A DNA stretch of 64,000 nt from Dugong dugon (lineage: Eukaryota > Chordata > Mammalia > Sirenia > Dugongidae). The position numbers and the translations under genes are program-made. The number at the start of each line of letters is the position of its first letter. The first letter of the stretch is position 1. Positions 1-10,714 of the stretch are shown one piece after another. The stretch is taken from positions 567,501 to 631,500 of the forward strand of contig CM057475.1 in assembly GCA_030035585.1 (NCBI GenBank). The letters run 5' to 3'. The notes under the pieces are model-generated. The model saw only the letters and a program-made list of their open reading frames with translations. It had not been told where the DNA came from and did no database searches.

Positions 1-40
1 AGGGTTAGGGTTAGGGTTAGGGTTAGGGTTAGGGTTAGGG

Positions 41-60
41 TTTAATAAAAAACACATATT
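41..60 (+). repeat. AT-rich spacer 1 in the telomeric array
   Basis: A 20-bp insert, TTTAATAAAAAACACATATT, lies between GGG at 38-40 and GGG at 61-63, where a normal array would have TTA. It is identical to spacer 3. Confidence 0.95.
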
Positions 61-207
61 GGGTTAGGGTTAGGGTTAGGGTTAGGGTTAGGGTTAGGGT
101 TAGGGTTAGGGTTAGGGTTAGGGTTAGGGTTAGGGTTAGGGTTAGGGTTAGGGTTAGGGTTAGGGTTAGGGTTAGGGTTAGGGTTAGGGTTAGGGTTAGG
201 GTTAGGG

Positions 208-226
208 TTAATAAAAAACACATATT
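208..226 (+). repeat. AT-rich spacer 2 in the telomeric array
   Basis: A 19-bp version of the spacer. It begins TTAATA rather than TTTAATA, so it is one T shorter at the left end than spacers 1 and 3. Confidence 0.95.
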
Positions 227-373
227 GGGTTAGGGTTAGGGTTAGGGTTAGGGTTAGGGTTAGGGTTAGGGTTAGGGTTAGGGTTAGGGTTAGGGTTAGG
301 GTTAGGGTTAGGGTTAGGGTTAGGGTTAGGGTTAGGGTTAGGGTTAGGGTTAGGGTTAGGGTTAGGGTTAGGG

Positions 374-393
374 TTTAATAAAAAACACATATT
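374..393 (+). repeat. AT-rich spacer 3 in the telomeric array
   Basis: A 20-bp spacer identical to spacer 1. It is followed by GGG at 394-396. Confidence 0.95.
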
Positions 394-540
394 GGGTTAG
401 GGTTAGGGTTAGGGTTAGGGTTAGGGTTAGGGTTAGGGTTAGGGTTAGGGTTAGGGTTAGGGTTAGGGTTAGGGTTAGGGTTAGGGTTAGGGTTAGGGTT
501 AGGGTTAGGGTTAGGGTTAGGGTTAGGGTTAGGGTTAGGG

Positions 541-559
541 TTTAATAAAAACACATATT
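541..559 (+). repeat. AT-rich spacer 4, the last before pure TTAGGG
   Basis: A 19-bp version with one fewer A in the A-run (TTTAATAAAAACACATATT). The array to its right contains no further spacer up to the gap. Confidence 0.95.
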
Positions 560-958
560 GGGTTAGGGTTAGGGTTAGGGTTAGGGTTAGGGTTAGGGTT
601 AGGGTTAGGGTTAGGGTTAGGGTTAGGGTTAGGGTTAGGGTTAGGGTTAGGGTTAGGGTTAGGGTTAGGGTTAGGGTTAGGGTTAGGGTTAGGGTTAGGG
701 TTAGGGTTAGGGTTAGGGTTAGGGTTAGGGTTAGGGTTAGGGTTAGGGTTAGGGTTAGGGTTAGGGTTAGGGTTAGGGTTAGGGTTAGGGTTAGGGTTAG
801 GGTTAGGGTTAGGGTTAGGGTTAGGGTTAGGGTTAGGGTTAGGGTTAGGGTTAGGGTTAGGGTTAGGGTTAGGGTTAGGGTTAGGGTTAGGGTTAGGGTT
901 AGGGTTAGGGTTAGGGTTAGGGTTAGGGTTAGGGTTAGGGTTAGGGTTAGGGTTAGGG

Positions 959-963
959 TTAGG
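959..963 (+). other. Single-base deletion in the telomere array (TTAGG)
   Basis: One G is missing, giving ...GGGTTAGGTTAGGG... This shifts the phase of the array by one base. It may be a real variant or a consensus error. Confidence 0.85.
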
Positions 964-1929
964 TTAGGGTTAGGGTTAGGGTTAGGGTTAGGGTTAGGGT
1001 TAGGGTTAGGGTTAGGGTTAGGGTTAGGGTTAGGGTTAGGGTTAGGGTTAGGGTTAGGGTTAGGGTTAGGGTTAGGGTTAGGGTTAGGGTTAGGGTTAGG
1101 GTTAGGGTTAGGGTTAGGGTTAGGGTTAGGGTTAGGGTTAGGGTTAGGGTTAGGGTTAGGGTTAGGGTTAGGGTTAGGGTTAGGGTTAGGGTTAGGGTTA
1201 GGGTTAGGGTTAGGGTTAGGGTTAGGGTTAGGGTTAGGGTTAGGGTTAGGGTTAGGGTTAGGGTTAGGGTTAGGGTTAGGGTTAGGGTTAGGGTTAGGGT
1301 TAGGGTTAGGGTTAGGGTTAGGGTTAGGGTTAGGGTTAGGGTTAGGGTTAGGGTTAGGGTTAGGGTTAGGGTTAGGGTTAGGGTTAGGGTTAGGGTTAGG
1401 GTTAGGGTTAGGGTTAGGGTTAGGGTTAGGGTTAGGGTTAGGGTTAGGGTTAGGGTTAGGGTTAGGGTTAGGGTTAGGGTTAGGGTTAGGGTTAGGGTTA
1501 GGGTTAGGGTTAGGGTTAGGGTTAGGGTTAGGGTTAGGGTTAGGGTTAGGGTTAGGGTTAGGGTTAGGGTTAGGGTTAGGGTTAGGGTTAGGGTTAGGGT
1601 TAGGGTTAGGGTTAGGGTTAGGGTTAGGGTTAGGGTTAGGGTTAGGGTTAGGGTTAGGGTTAGGGTTAGGGTTAGGGTTAGGGTTAGGGTTAGGGTTAGG
1701 GTTAGGGTTAGGGTTAGGGTTAGGGTTAGGGTTAGGGTTAGGGTTAGGGTTAGGGTTAGGGTTAGGGTTAGGGTTAGGGTTAGGGTTAGGGTTAGGGTTA
1801 GGGTTAGGGTTAGGGTTAGGGTTAGGGTTAGGGTTAGGGTTAGGGTTAGGGTTAGGGTTAGGGTTAGGGTTAGGGTTAGGGTTAGGGTTAGGGTTAGGGT
1901 TAGGGTTAGGGTTAGGGTTAGGGTTAGGG

Positions 1930-1933
1930 TATA
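1930..1933 (+). other. Single-base insertion in the telomere array (TATAGGG)
   Basis: GGG-TATA-GGG replaces GGG-TTA-GGG, an extra A within the TT. With the TTAGG at 959-963 it is one of only two deviations in about 7.2 kb. Both lie in the left third, nearer the spacer-bearing end. Confidence 0.85.
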
Positions 1934-4900
1934 GGGTTAGGGTTAGGGTTAGGGTTAGGGTTAGGGTTAGGGTTAGGGTTAGGGTTAGGGTTAGGGTTAG
2001 GGTTAGGGTTAGGGTTAGGGTTAGGGTTAGGGTTAGGGTTAGGGTTAGGGTTAGGGTTAGGGTTAGGGTTAGGGTTAGGGTTAGGGTTAGGGTTAGGGTT
2101 AGGGTTAGGGTTAGGGTTAGGGTTAGGGTTAGGGTTAGGGTTAGGGTTAGGGTTAGGGTTAGGGTTAGGGTTAGGGTTAGGGTTAGGGTTAGGGTTAGGG
2201 TTAGGGTTAGGGTTAGGGTTAGGGTTAGGGTTAGGGTTAGGGTTAGGGTTAGGGTTAGGGTTAGGGTTAGGGTTAGGGTTAGGGTTAGGGTTAGGGTTAG
2301 GGTTAGGGTTAGGGTTAGGGTTAGGGTTAGGGTTAGGGTTAGGGTTAGGGTTAGGGTTAGGGTTAGGGTTAGGGTTAGGGTTAGGGTTAGGGTTAGGGTT
2401 AGGGTTAGGGTTAGGGTTAGGGTTAGGGTTAGGGTTAGGGTTAGGGTTAGGGTTAGGGTTAGGGTTAGGGTTAGGGTTAGGGTTAGGGTTAGGGTTAGGG
2501 TTAGGGTTAGGGTTAGGGTTAGGGTTAGGGTTAGGGTTAGGGTTAGGGTTAGGGTTAGGGTTAGGGTTAGGGTTAGGGTTAGGGTTAGGGTTAGGGTTAG
2601 GGTTAGGGTTAGGGTTAGGGTTAGGGTTAGGGTTAGGGTTAGGGTTAGGGTTAGGGTTAGGGTTAGGGTTAGGGTTAGGGTTAGGGTTAGGGTTAGGGTT
2701 AGGGTTAGGGTTAGGGTTAGGGTTAGGGTTAGGGTTAGGGTTAGGGTTAGGGTTAGGGTTAGGGTTAGGGTTAGGGTTAGGGTTAGGGTTAGGGTTAGGG
2801 TTAGGGTTAGGGTTAGGGTTAGGGTTAGGGTTAGGGTTAGGGTTAGGGTTAGGGTTAGGGTTAGGGTTAGGGTTAGGGTTAGGGTTAGGGTTAGGGTTAG
2901 GGTTAGGGTTAGGGTTAGGGTTAGGGTTAGGGTTAGGGTTAGGGTTAGGGTTAGGGTTAGGGTTAGGGTTAGGGTTAGGGTTAGGGTTAGGGTTAGGGTT
3001 AGGGTTAGGGTTAGGGTTAGGGTTAGGGTTAGGGTTAGGGTTAGGGTTAGGGTTAGGGTTAGGGTTAGGGTTAGGGTTAGGGTTAGGGTTAGGGTTAGGG
3101 TTAGGGTTAGGGTTAGGGTTAGGGTTAGGGTTAGGGTTAGGGTTAGGGTTAGGGTTAGGGTTAGGGTTAGGGTTAGGGTTAGGGTTAGGGTTAGGGTTAG
3201 GGTTAGGGTTAGGGTTAGGGTTAGGGTTAGGGTTAGGGTTAGGGTTAGGGTTAGGGTTAGGGTTAGGGTTAGGGTTAGGGTTAGGGTTAGGGTTAGGGTT
3301 AGGGTTAGGGTTAGGGTTAGGGTTAGGGTTAGGGTTAGGGTTAGGGTTAGGGTTAGGGTTAGGGTTAGGGTTAGGGTTAGGGTTAGGGTTAGGGTTAGGG
3401 TTAGGGTTAGGGTTAGGGTTAGGGTTAGGGTTAGGGTTAGGGTTAGGGTTAGGGTTAGGGTTAGGGTTAGGGTTAGGGTTAGGGTTAGGGTTAGGGTTAG
3501 GGTTAGGGTTAGGGTTAGGGTTAGGGTTAGGGTTAGGGTTAGGGTTAGGGTTAGGGTTAGGGTTAGGGTTAGGGTTAGGGTTAGGGTTAGGGTTAGGGTT
3601 AGGGTTAGGGTTAGGGTTAGGGTTAGGGTTAGGGTTAGGGTTAGGGTTAGGGTTAGGGTTAGGGTTAGGGTTAGGGTTAGGGTTAGGGTTAGGGTTAGGG
3701 TTAGGGTTAGGGTTAGGGTTAGGGTTAGGGTTAGGGTTAGGGTTAGGGTTAGGGTTAGGGTTAGGGTTAGGGTTAGGGTTAGGGTTAGGGTTAGGGTTAG
3801 GGTTAGGGTTAGGGTTAGGGTTAGGGTTAGGGTTAGGGTTAGGGTTAGGGTTAGGGTTAGGGTTAGGGTTAGGGTTAGGGTTAGGGTTAGGGTTAGGGTT
3901 AGGGTTAGGGTTAGGGTTAGGGTTAGGGTTAGGGTTAGGGTTAGGGTTAGGGTTAGGGTTAGGGTTAGGGTTAGGGTTAGGGTTAGGGTTAGGGTTAGGG
4001 TTAGGGTTAGGGTTAGGGTTAGGGTTAGGGTTAGGGTTAGGGTTAGGGTTAGGGTTAGGGTTAGGGTTAGGGTTAGGGTTAGGGTTAGGGTTAGGGTTAG
4101 GGTTAGGGTTAGGGTTAGGGTTAGGGTTAGGGTTAGGGTTAGGGTTAGGGTTAGGGTTAGGGTTAGGGTTAGGGTTAGGGTTAGGGTTAGGGTTAGGGTT
4201 AGGGTTAGGGTTAGGGTTAGGGTTAGGGTTAGGGTTAGGGTTAGGGTTAGGGTTAGGGTTAGGGTTAGGGTTAGGGTTAGGGTTAGGGTTAGGGTTAGGG
4301 TTAGGGTTAGGGTTAGGGTTAGGGTTAGGGTTAGGGTTAGGGTTAGGGTTAGGGTTAGGGTTAGGGTTAGGGTTAGGGTTAGGGTTAGGGTTAGGGTTAG
4401 GGTTAGGGTTAGGGTTAGGGTTAGGGTTAGGGTTAGGGTTAGGGTTAGGGTTAGGGTTAGGGTTAGGGTTAGGGTTAGGGTTAGGGTTAGGGTTAGGGTT
4501 AGGGTTAGGGTTAGGGTTAGGGTTAGGGTTAGGGTTAGGGTTAGGGTTAGGGTTAGGGTTAGGGTTAGGGTTAGGGTTAGGGTTAGGGTTAGGGTTAGGG
4601 TTAGGGTTAGGGTTAGGGTTAGGGTTAGGGTTAGGGTTAGGGTTAGGGTTAGGGTTAGGGTTAGGGTTAGGGTTAGGGTTAGGGTTAGGGTTAGGGTTAG
4701 GGTTAGGGTTAGGGTTAGGGTTAGGGTTAGGGTTAGGGTTAGGGTTAGGGTTAGGGTTAGGGTTAGGGTTAGGGTTAGGGTTAGGGTTAGGGTTAGGGTT
4801 AGGGTTAGGGTTAGGGTTAGGGTTAGGGTTAGGGTTAGGGTTAGGGTTAGGGTTAGGGTTAGGGTTAGGGTTAGGGTTAGGGTTAGGGTTAGGGTTAGGG

Positions 4901-7783
4901 TTAGGGTTAGGGTTAGGGTTAGGGTTAGGGTTAGGGTTAGGGTTAGGGTTAGGGTTAGGGTTAGGGTTAGGGTTAGGGTTAGGGTTAGGGTTAGGGTTAG
5001 GGTTAGGGTTAGGGTTAGGGTTAGGGTTAGGGTTAGGGTTAGGGTTAGGGTTAGGGTTAGGGTTAGGGTTAGGGTTAGGGTTAGGGTTAGGGTTAGGGTT
5101 AGGGTTAGGGTTAGGGTTAGGGTTAGGGTTAGGGTTAGGGTTAGGGTTAGGGTTAGGGTTAGGGTTAGGGTTAGGGTTAGGGTTAGGGTTAGGGTTAGGG
5201 TTAGGGTTAGGGTTAGGGTTAGGGTTAGGGTTAGGGTTAGGGTTAGGGTTAGGGTTAGGGTTAGGGTTAGGGTTAGGGTTAGGGTTAGGGTTAGGGTTAG
5301 GGTTAGGGTTAGGGTTAGGGTTAGGGTTAGGGTTAGGGTTAGGGTTAGGGTTAGGGTTAGGGTTAGGGTTAGGGTTAGGGTTAGGGTTAGGGTTAGGGTT
5401 AGGGTTAGGGTTAGGGTTAGGGTTAGGGTTAGGGTTAGGGTTAGGGTTAGGGTTAGGGTTAGGGTTAGGGTTAGGGTTAGGGTTAGGGTTAGGGTTAGGG
5501 TTAGGGTTAGGGTTAGGGTTAGGGTTAGGGTTAGGGTTAGGGTTAGGGTTAGGGTTAGGGTTAGGGTTAGGGTTAGGGTTAGGGTTAGGGTTAGGGTTAG
5601 GGTTAGGGTTAGGGTTAGGGTTAGGGTTAGGGTTAGGGTTAGGGTTAGGGTTAGGGTTAGGGTTAGGGTTAGGGTTAGGGTTAGGGTTAGGGTTAGGGTT
5701 AGGGTTAGGGTTAGGGTTAGGGTTAGGGTTAGGGTTAGGGTTAGGGTTAGGGTTAGGGTTAGGGTTAGGGTTAGGGTTAGGGTTAGGGTTAGGGTTAGGG
5801 TTAGGGTTAGGGTTAGGGTTAGGGTTAGGGTTAGGGTTAGGGTTAGGGTTAGGGTTAGGGTTAGGGTTAGGGTTAGGGTTAGGGTTAGGGTTAGGGTTAG
5901 GGTTAGGGTTAGGGTTAGGGTTAGGGTTAGGGTTAGGGTTAGGGTTAGGGTTAGGGTTAGGGTTAGGGTTAGGGTTAGGGTTAGGGTTAGGGTTAGGGTT
6001 AGGGTTAGGGTTAGGGTTAGGGTTAGGGTTAGGGTTAGGGTTAGGGTTAGGGTTAGGGTTAGGGTTAGGGTTAGGGTTAGGGTTAGGGTTAGGGTTAGGG
6101 TTAGGGTTAGGGTTAGGGTTAGGGTTAGGGTTAGGGTTAGGGTTAGGGTTAGGGTTAGGGTTAGGGTTAGGGTTAGGGTTAGGGTTAGGGTTAGGGTTAG
6201 GGTTAGGGTTAGGGTTAGGGTTAGGGTTAGGGTTAGGGTTAGGGTTAGGGTTAGGGTTAGGGTTAGGGTTAGGGTTAGGGTTAGGGTTAGGGTTAGGGTT
6301 AGGGTTAGGGTTAGGGTTAGGGTTAGGGTTAGGGTTAGGGTTAGGGTTAGGGTTAGGGTTAGGGTTAGGGTTAGGGTTAGGGTTAGGGTTAGGGTTAGGG
6401 TTAGGGTTAGGGTTAGGGTTAGGGTTAGGGTTAGGGTTAGGGTTAGGGTTAGGGTTAGGGTTAGGGTTAGGGTTAGGGTTAGGGTTAGGGTTAGGGTTAG
6501 GGTTAGGGTTAGGGTTAGGGTTAGGGTTAGGGTTAGGGTTAGGGTTAGGGTTAGGGTTAGGGTTAGGGTTAGGGTTAGGGTTAGGGTTAGGGTTAGGGTT
6601 AGGGTTAGGGTTAGGGTTAGGGTTAGGGTTAGGGTTAGGGTTAGGGTTAGGGTTAGGGTTAGGGTTAGGGTTAGGGTTAGGGTTAGGGTTAGGGTTAGGG
6701 TTAGGGTTAGGGTTAGGGTTAGGGTTAGGGTTAGGGTTAGGGTTAGGGTTAGGGTTAGGGTTAGGGTTAGGGTTAGGGTTAGGGTTAGGGTTAGGGTTAG
6801 GGTTAGGGTTAGGGTTAGGGTTAGGGTTAGGGTTAGGGTTAGGGTTAGGGTTAGGGTTAGGGTTAGGGTTAGGGTTAGGGTTAGGGTTAGGGTTAGGGTT
6901 AGGGTTAGGGTTAGGGTTAGGGTTAGGGTTAGGGTTAGGGTTAGGGTTAGGGTTAGGGTTAGGGTTAGGGTTAGGGTTAGGGTTAGGGTTAGGGTTAGGG
7001 TTAGGGTTAGGGTTAGGGTTAGGGTTAGGGTTAGGGTTAGGGTTAGGGTTAGGGTTAGGGTTAGGGTTAGGGTTAGGGTTAGGGTTAGGGTTAGGGTTAG
7101 GGTTAGGGTTAGGGTTAGGGTTAGGGTTAGGGTTAGGGTTAGGGTTAGGGTTAGGGTTAGGGTTAGGGTTAGGGTTAGGGTTAGGGTTAGGGTTAGGGTT
7201 AGGGTTAGGGTTAGGGTTAGGGTTAGGGTTAGGGTTAGGGTTAGGGTTAGGGTTAGGGTTAGGGTTAGGGTTAGGGTTAGGGTTAGGGTTAGGGTTAGGG
7301 TTAGGGTTAGGGTTAGGGTTAGGGTTAGGGTTAGGGTTAGGGTTAGGGTTAGGGTTAGGGTTAGGGTTAGGGTTAGGGTTAGGGTTAGGGTTAGGGTTAG
7401 GGTTAGGGTTAGGGTTAGGGTTAGGGTTAGGGTTAGGGTTAGGGTTAGGGTTAGGGTTAGGGTTAGGGTTAGGGTTAGGGTTAGGGTTAGGGTTAGGGTT
7501 AGGGTTAGGGTTAGGGTTAGGGTTAGGGTTAGGGTTAGGGTTAGGGTTAGGGTTAGGGTTAGGGTTAGGGTTAGGGTTAGGGTTAGGGTTAGGGTTAGGG
7601 TTAGGGTTAGGGTTAGGGTTAGGGTTAGGGTTAGGGTTAGGGTTAGGGTTAGGGTTAGGGTTAGGGTTAGGGTTAGGGTTAGGGTTAGGGTTAGGGTTAG
7701 GGTTAGGGTTAGGGTTAGGGTTAGGGTTAGGGTTAGGGTTAGGGTTAGGGTTAGGGTTAGGGTTAGGGTTAGGGTTAGGGTTA

Positions 7784-7983
7784 NNNNNNNNNNNNNNNNN
7801 NNNNNNNNNNNNNNNNNNNNNNNNNNNNNNNNNNNNNNNNNNNNNNNNNNNNNNNNNNNNNNNNNNNNNNNNNNNNNNNNNNNNNNNNNNNNNNNNNNNN
7901 NNNNNNNNNNNNNNNNNNNNNNNNNNNNNNNNNNNNNNNNNNNNNNNNNNNNNNNNNNNNNNNNNNNNNNNNNNNNNNNNNNN
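7784..7983. other. Assembly gap, 200 N
   Basis: A run of exactly 200 N. A round number like this is a conventional scaffold-join placeholder, not a measured distance. The true order, orientation and distance between the telomere contig and the satellite contig are therefore unknown. Confidence 0.99.
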
Positions 7984-8664
7984 GCTTTAGTCAGCAAAAC
8001 CAACATCTTTTGCTATCCTCTAGCTGAAGGCAGACAATCTACCTGTTTGGCTTTGAAAGCCACTAGGACCTTCTTTCCTGATAGGCAAAATTCCCTTTGA
8101 AAACCAGGGGATTCAAATACTTGCTAGGCCTGCACTCTCCAGCCTTTTCCCAAGCAGGGAACATTGGAGATAGCAGCTTGTGCTGGCCGGACACTTTCTT
8201 CTAACAAAACTGAAAACTTAAGTAGATTCAGTTAAGCAGCTTGAGGGAAACGCTAAGTTTTGGTTTCTCTTTCATATTGTTAAAGGGGAACTTAAACCTA
8301 CTGCTAACAAAGTTTTTACTCAGGAGAACTAGGGTTTTGCCTCCTTCGCGTTCCAGAACGGGAGAAAGGCGGTTTCTCTTCTCCTCCGGCGATACCGTCT
8401 GTAAAGCCCTATTCTCAGCTACGCAGCACAGAATGCCACCCGGAATGCTGGAAAGCCTGAACGGCTTCAACTAGTTGAAAGGGAAAAAAGTCTTAGGCTG
8501 TATCCAGGTAGACAATGCACAGGCAACGTTCTTAGGCATGTAACACAGAGGGACTCTCAAACACAGAAAGTGAATCGTGCTCCGTTCATCCCCAGGCTGA
8601 GAGCAACAAGCTCATGCATTCTCTTGCAGGCAGGGAAGAAGCTACATGCTGGTATTAAGCACAC
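7984..8664. repeat. First satellite monomer after the gap, hybrid A-type
   Basis: It starts two bases inside the monomer (GCTTTAG, lacking the leading AA of the HindIII site). Its left part carries variants of the unusual A monomers at 23021 and 31907: CCAACATCTTTTGC near the start, and GAAAGGCGG where other classes have GAAACGCGG or GAAACACGG. From about 8421 it carries standard A-type variants (CTACGCAGC, GCCACCCGG). It is therefore a mosaic with a switch between about 8394 and 8421. Confidence 0.85.
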
Positions 8665-10714
8665 AAGCTTTAGTTACCAAAACTGAACCTATTCTGCTGT
8701 CCTCTAGCTGAAGGCAGACAATCTACCAGTTTGACTTTGAAAGCCACTAGTACCTTCTTTCCTGATAGGCAAAATTCCCTTTGAAAACCAGGGGATTCAA
8801 ATACTTGCTAGGCCTGCACTCTCCAGCCTTCTCCCAAGCAGGGAAGATTGGAGATAGCAGCTTGTGCTGGCCGGACACTTTCTTCTAACAAAACTGAAAA
8901 CTTAAGTAGATTCAGTTAAGCAGCTTGAGGGAAACGCTAAGTTTTGGTTTCTCTTTCATATTGTTAAAGGGGAACTTAAACCTACTGCTAACAAAGTTTT
9001 TACTCAGGAGAACTAGGCTTTTGCCTCCCTCGCGTTGCAGAATGGGAGAAACGCGGTTTCTCTTCTCCTTTAGCGATACCGTTGTAAAGCCCTATTCTCA
9101 ACTACGCAGCACAGAATACATCCCGGAATGCTAGAAAGCCTGAACGGCTTCAACTAGTTGAAAGGGAAAAAAGTCTTAGGCTTTATCCAGGTAGACAATG
9201 CACAGGCAACGTTCTTAGGCATGTAACAGAGAGGGACTTTCAAACACAGAAAGTGAATCGTGCTCCGTTCATCCCCAGGCTGACAGCAACAAGCTCATGC
9301 TTTCTCTTTCAGGCAGGGAAGAAGCTACATGCTCGTGTTAAGCACAAAAGCTTTAGTCAGCAAAACCGAACCTCGTCTGCTGTCCTCTAGCTGAAGGCAG
9401 ACAATCTACCTGTTTGGCTTTGAAAGCCACTAGGACCTTCTTTCCTGATAGGCAAAATTCCCTTTGAAAACCAGGGGATTCAAATACTTGCTAGGCCTGC
9501 ACTCTCCAGCCTTCTCCCAAGCAGGGAACATTGGAGAAAGCAGCTTGTGCTGGCCGGACACTCTCTTCTAACAAAACTGAAAACTTAAGTAGATTCAGTT
9601 AAGCAGCTTGAGGGAAACGCTAAGTTTTGGTTTCTCTTTCATCTTGTGAAAGGGGAACTTATACCTACTGCTAACAAATTTTCTACTCAGGAGAACTAGG
9701 GTTTTGCCTCCTTCGCGTTCCAGAACGGGAGAAACGCGGTTTGTCTTCTCCTTTGGCGATACCGTCTGTAAAGCGGTAATCTCAGCCGCGCAGCCCAGAA
9801 TACCTCCCGGAATGCTAGAAAGCCTCACCGGCTTCAACTGCTTGAAAGGGAGAAACGTCATACGCTTTATCAAAGTAGACAATGCACAGGATCTGTCTTA
9901 GGCATGTAACACAGAAGGACTTTCAAACACAGAATGTGAATCGTGCCCCGTTCATCCCCAGACTGAGAGCAACAAGCTCATGCTTTCTCTTTCAGGCAGG
10001 GAAGAAGCTACATGCTCGTGTTAAGCACGAAAGCTTTAGTCAGCAAAACCGAACCTCTTCTGCTGTCCTCTAGCTGAAGGCAGACAATCTACCTGTTTGG
10101 CTTTGAAAGCCAATACTACCTTCATTCCTGGTAGGCAAACTTCCCTTTGAAAACCAGGGGATTCAAATACGTGCTAGGCCTGCACTCTCCAGCCTTCTCC
10201 CAAGCAGGGAACATTGGAGAAAGGAGCTTGTGCTGGGCGGACACTTTCTCCTAACAAAACTGAAAACTTAAGTAGATTCAGTTAAGCAGCTTGACGGAGA
10301 ACGCTGTCGTTTGCTTTCTCTTTCATATGGTGAATAGGGAACTTAAACCTACTGCTACCAAAACTTTTACTCAGGGGAACTACGGTTTTGCCTCCCTCGC
10401 GTTGCAGAATGGGAGAAACGCGGTTTCTCTTCTCCTTTAGCGATACCGTTGTAAAGCCCTATTCTCAACTACGCAGCACAGAATACATCCCGGAATGCTA
10501 GAAAGCCTGAACGGCTTCAACTAGTTGAAAGGGAAAAAAGTCTTAGGCTTTATCCAGGTAGACAATGCACAGGCAACGTTCTTAGGCATGTAACACAGAG
10601 GGACTTTCAAACACAGAAAGTGAATCGTGCTCCGTTCATCCCCAGGCTGAGAGCAACAAGCTCATGCTTTCTCTTTCAGGCAGGGAAGAAGCTACATGCT
10701 GGTGTTAAGCACAC
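7984..10714. repeat. HOR unit, hybrid-A B C D
   Basis: Monomers 7984-8664 (hybrid A), 8665-9347 (B), 9348-10030 (C) and 10031-10714 (D). The unit follows the 2734-bp plan but its first two bases are lost at the gap and its first monomer is one base shorter than standard A. Confidence 0.9.

Larger units (their letters stand above)
1..562 (+). repeat. Composite telomeric repeat: TTAGGG tracts with regularly spaced AT-rich spacers
   Basis: The stretch is TTAGGG repeats interrupted by four AT-rich spacers starting at 41, 208, 374 and 541, so the period is 167, 166 and 167 bp. The telomeric tract between successive spacers runs GGG to GGG at 61-207, 227-373 and 394-540. Each tract is exactly 147 bp, that is GGG plus 24 hexamers. 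The stretch before the first spacer is cut by the window edge. This is a higher-order telomeric repeat with three complete periods, probably made by tandem duplication of one interrupted unit. Interrupted or variant repeats usually sit at the proximal side of a telomere (general knowledge), so the left side here is probably the centromere-facing side of this contig. Confidence 0.95.
560..7783 (+). repeat. Telomere array, nearly pure (TTAGGG)n, about 7.2 kb
   Basis: About 1,200 TTAGGG hexamers run without a break, with the G-rich strand on the + strand. I found only two departures: a TTAGG pentamer at 959-963 and TATA instead of TTA at 1930-1933. Reading the opposite strand in frame shows an unbroken two-residue periodicity everywhere else, which argues against further indels. 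This is the canonical vertebrate-type telomere repeat, bound by shelterin and able to form G-quadruplexes (established knowledge). 5'-TTAGGG-3' points toward the chromosome tip, so the tip should be at the right end of this contig, where the gap is. Confidence 0.97.

Noticed and set aside
375-8006. A very long open frame on the - strand across the telomere array
   Set aside because: It is the (CCCTAA)n repeat read as alternating Thr-Leu or Pro-Asn, and it passes through 200 N. A hexamer without a stop in this frame is open indefinitely, so this is not a gene.
8326-8337. CTAGGGTTTT in A-class (and some C-class) monomers as a seed telomere repeat inside the satellite
   Set aside because: It is one partial hexamer. 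Sister monomers have CTACGG or CTAGGC at the same site, and it is not tandemly extended. Chance resemblance is enough.
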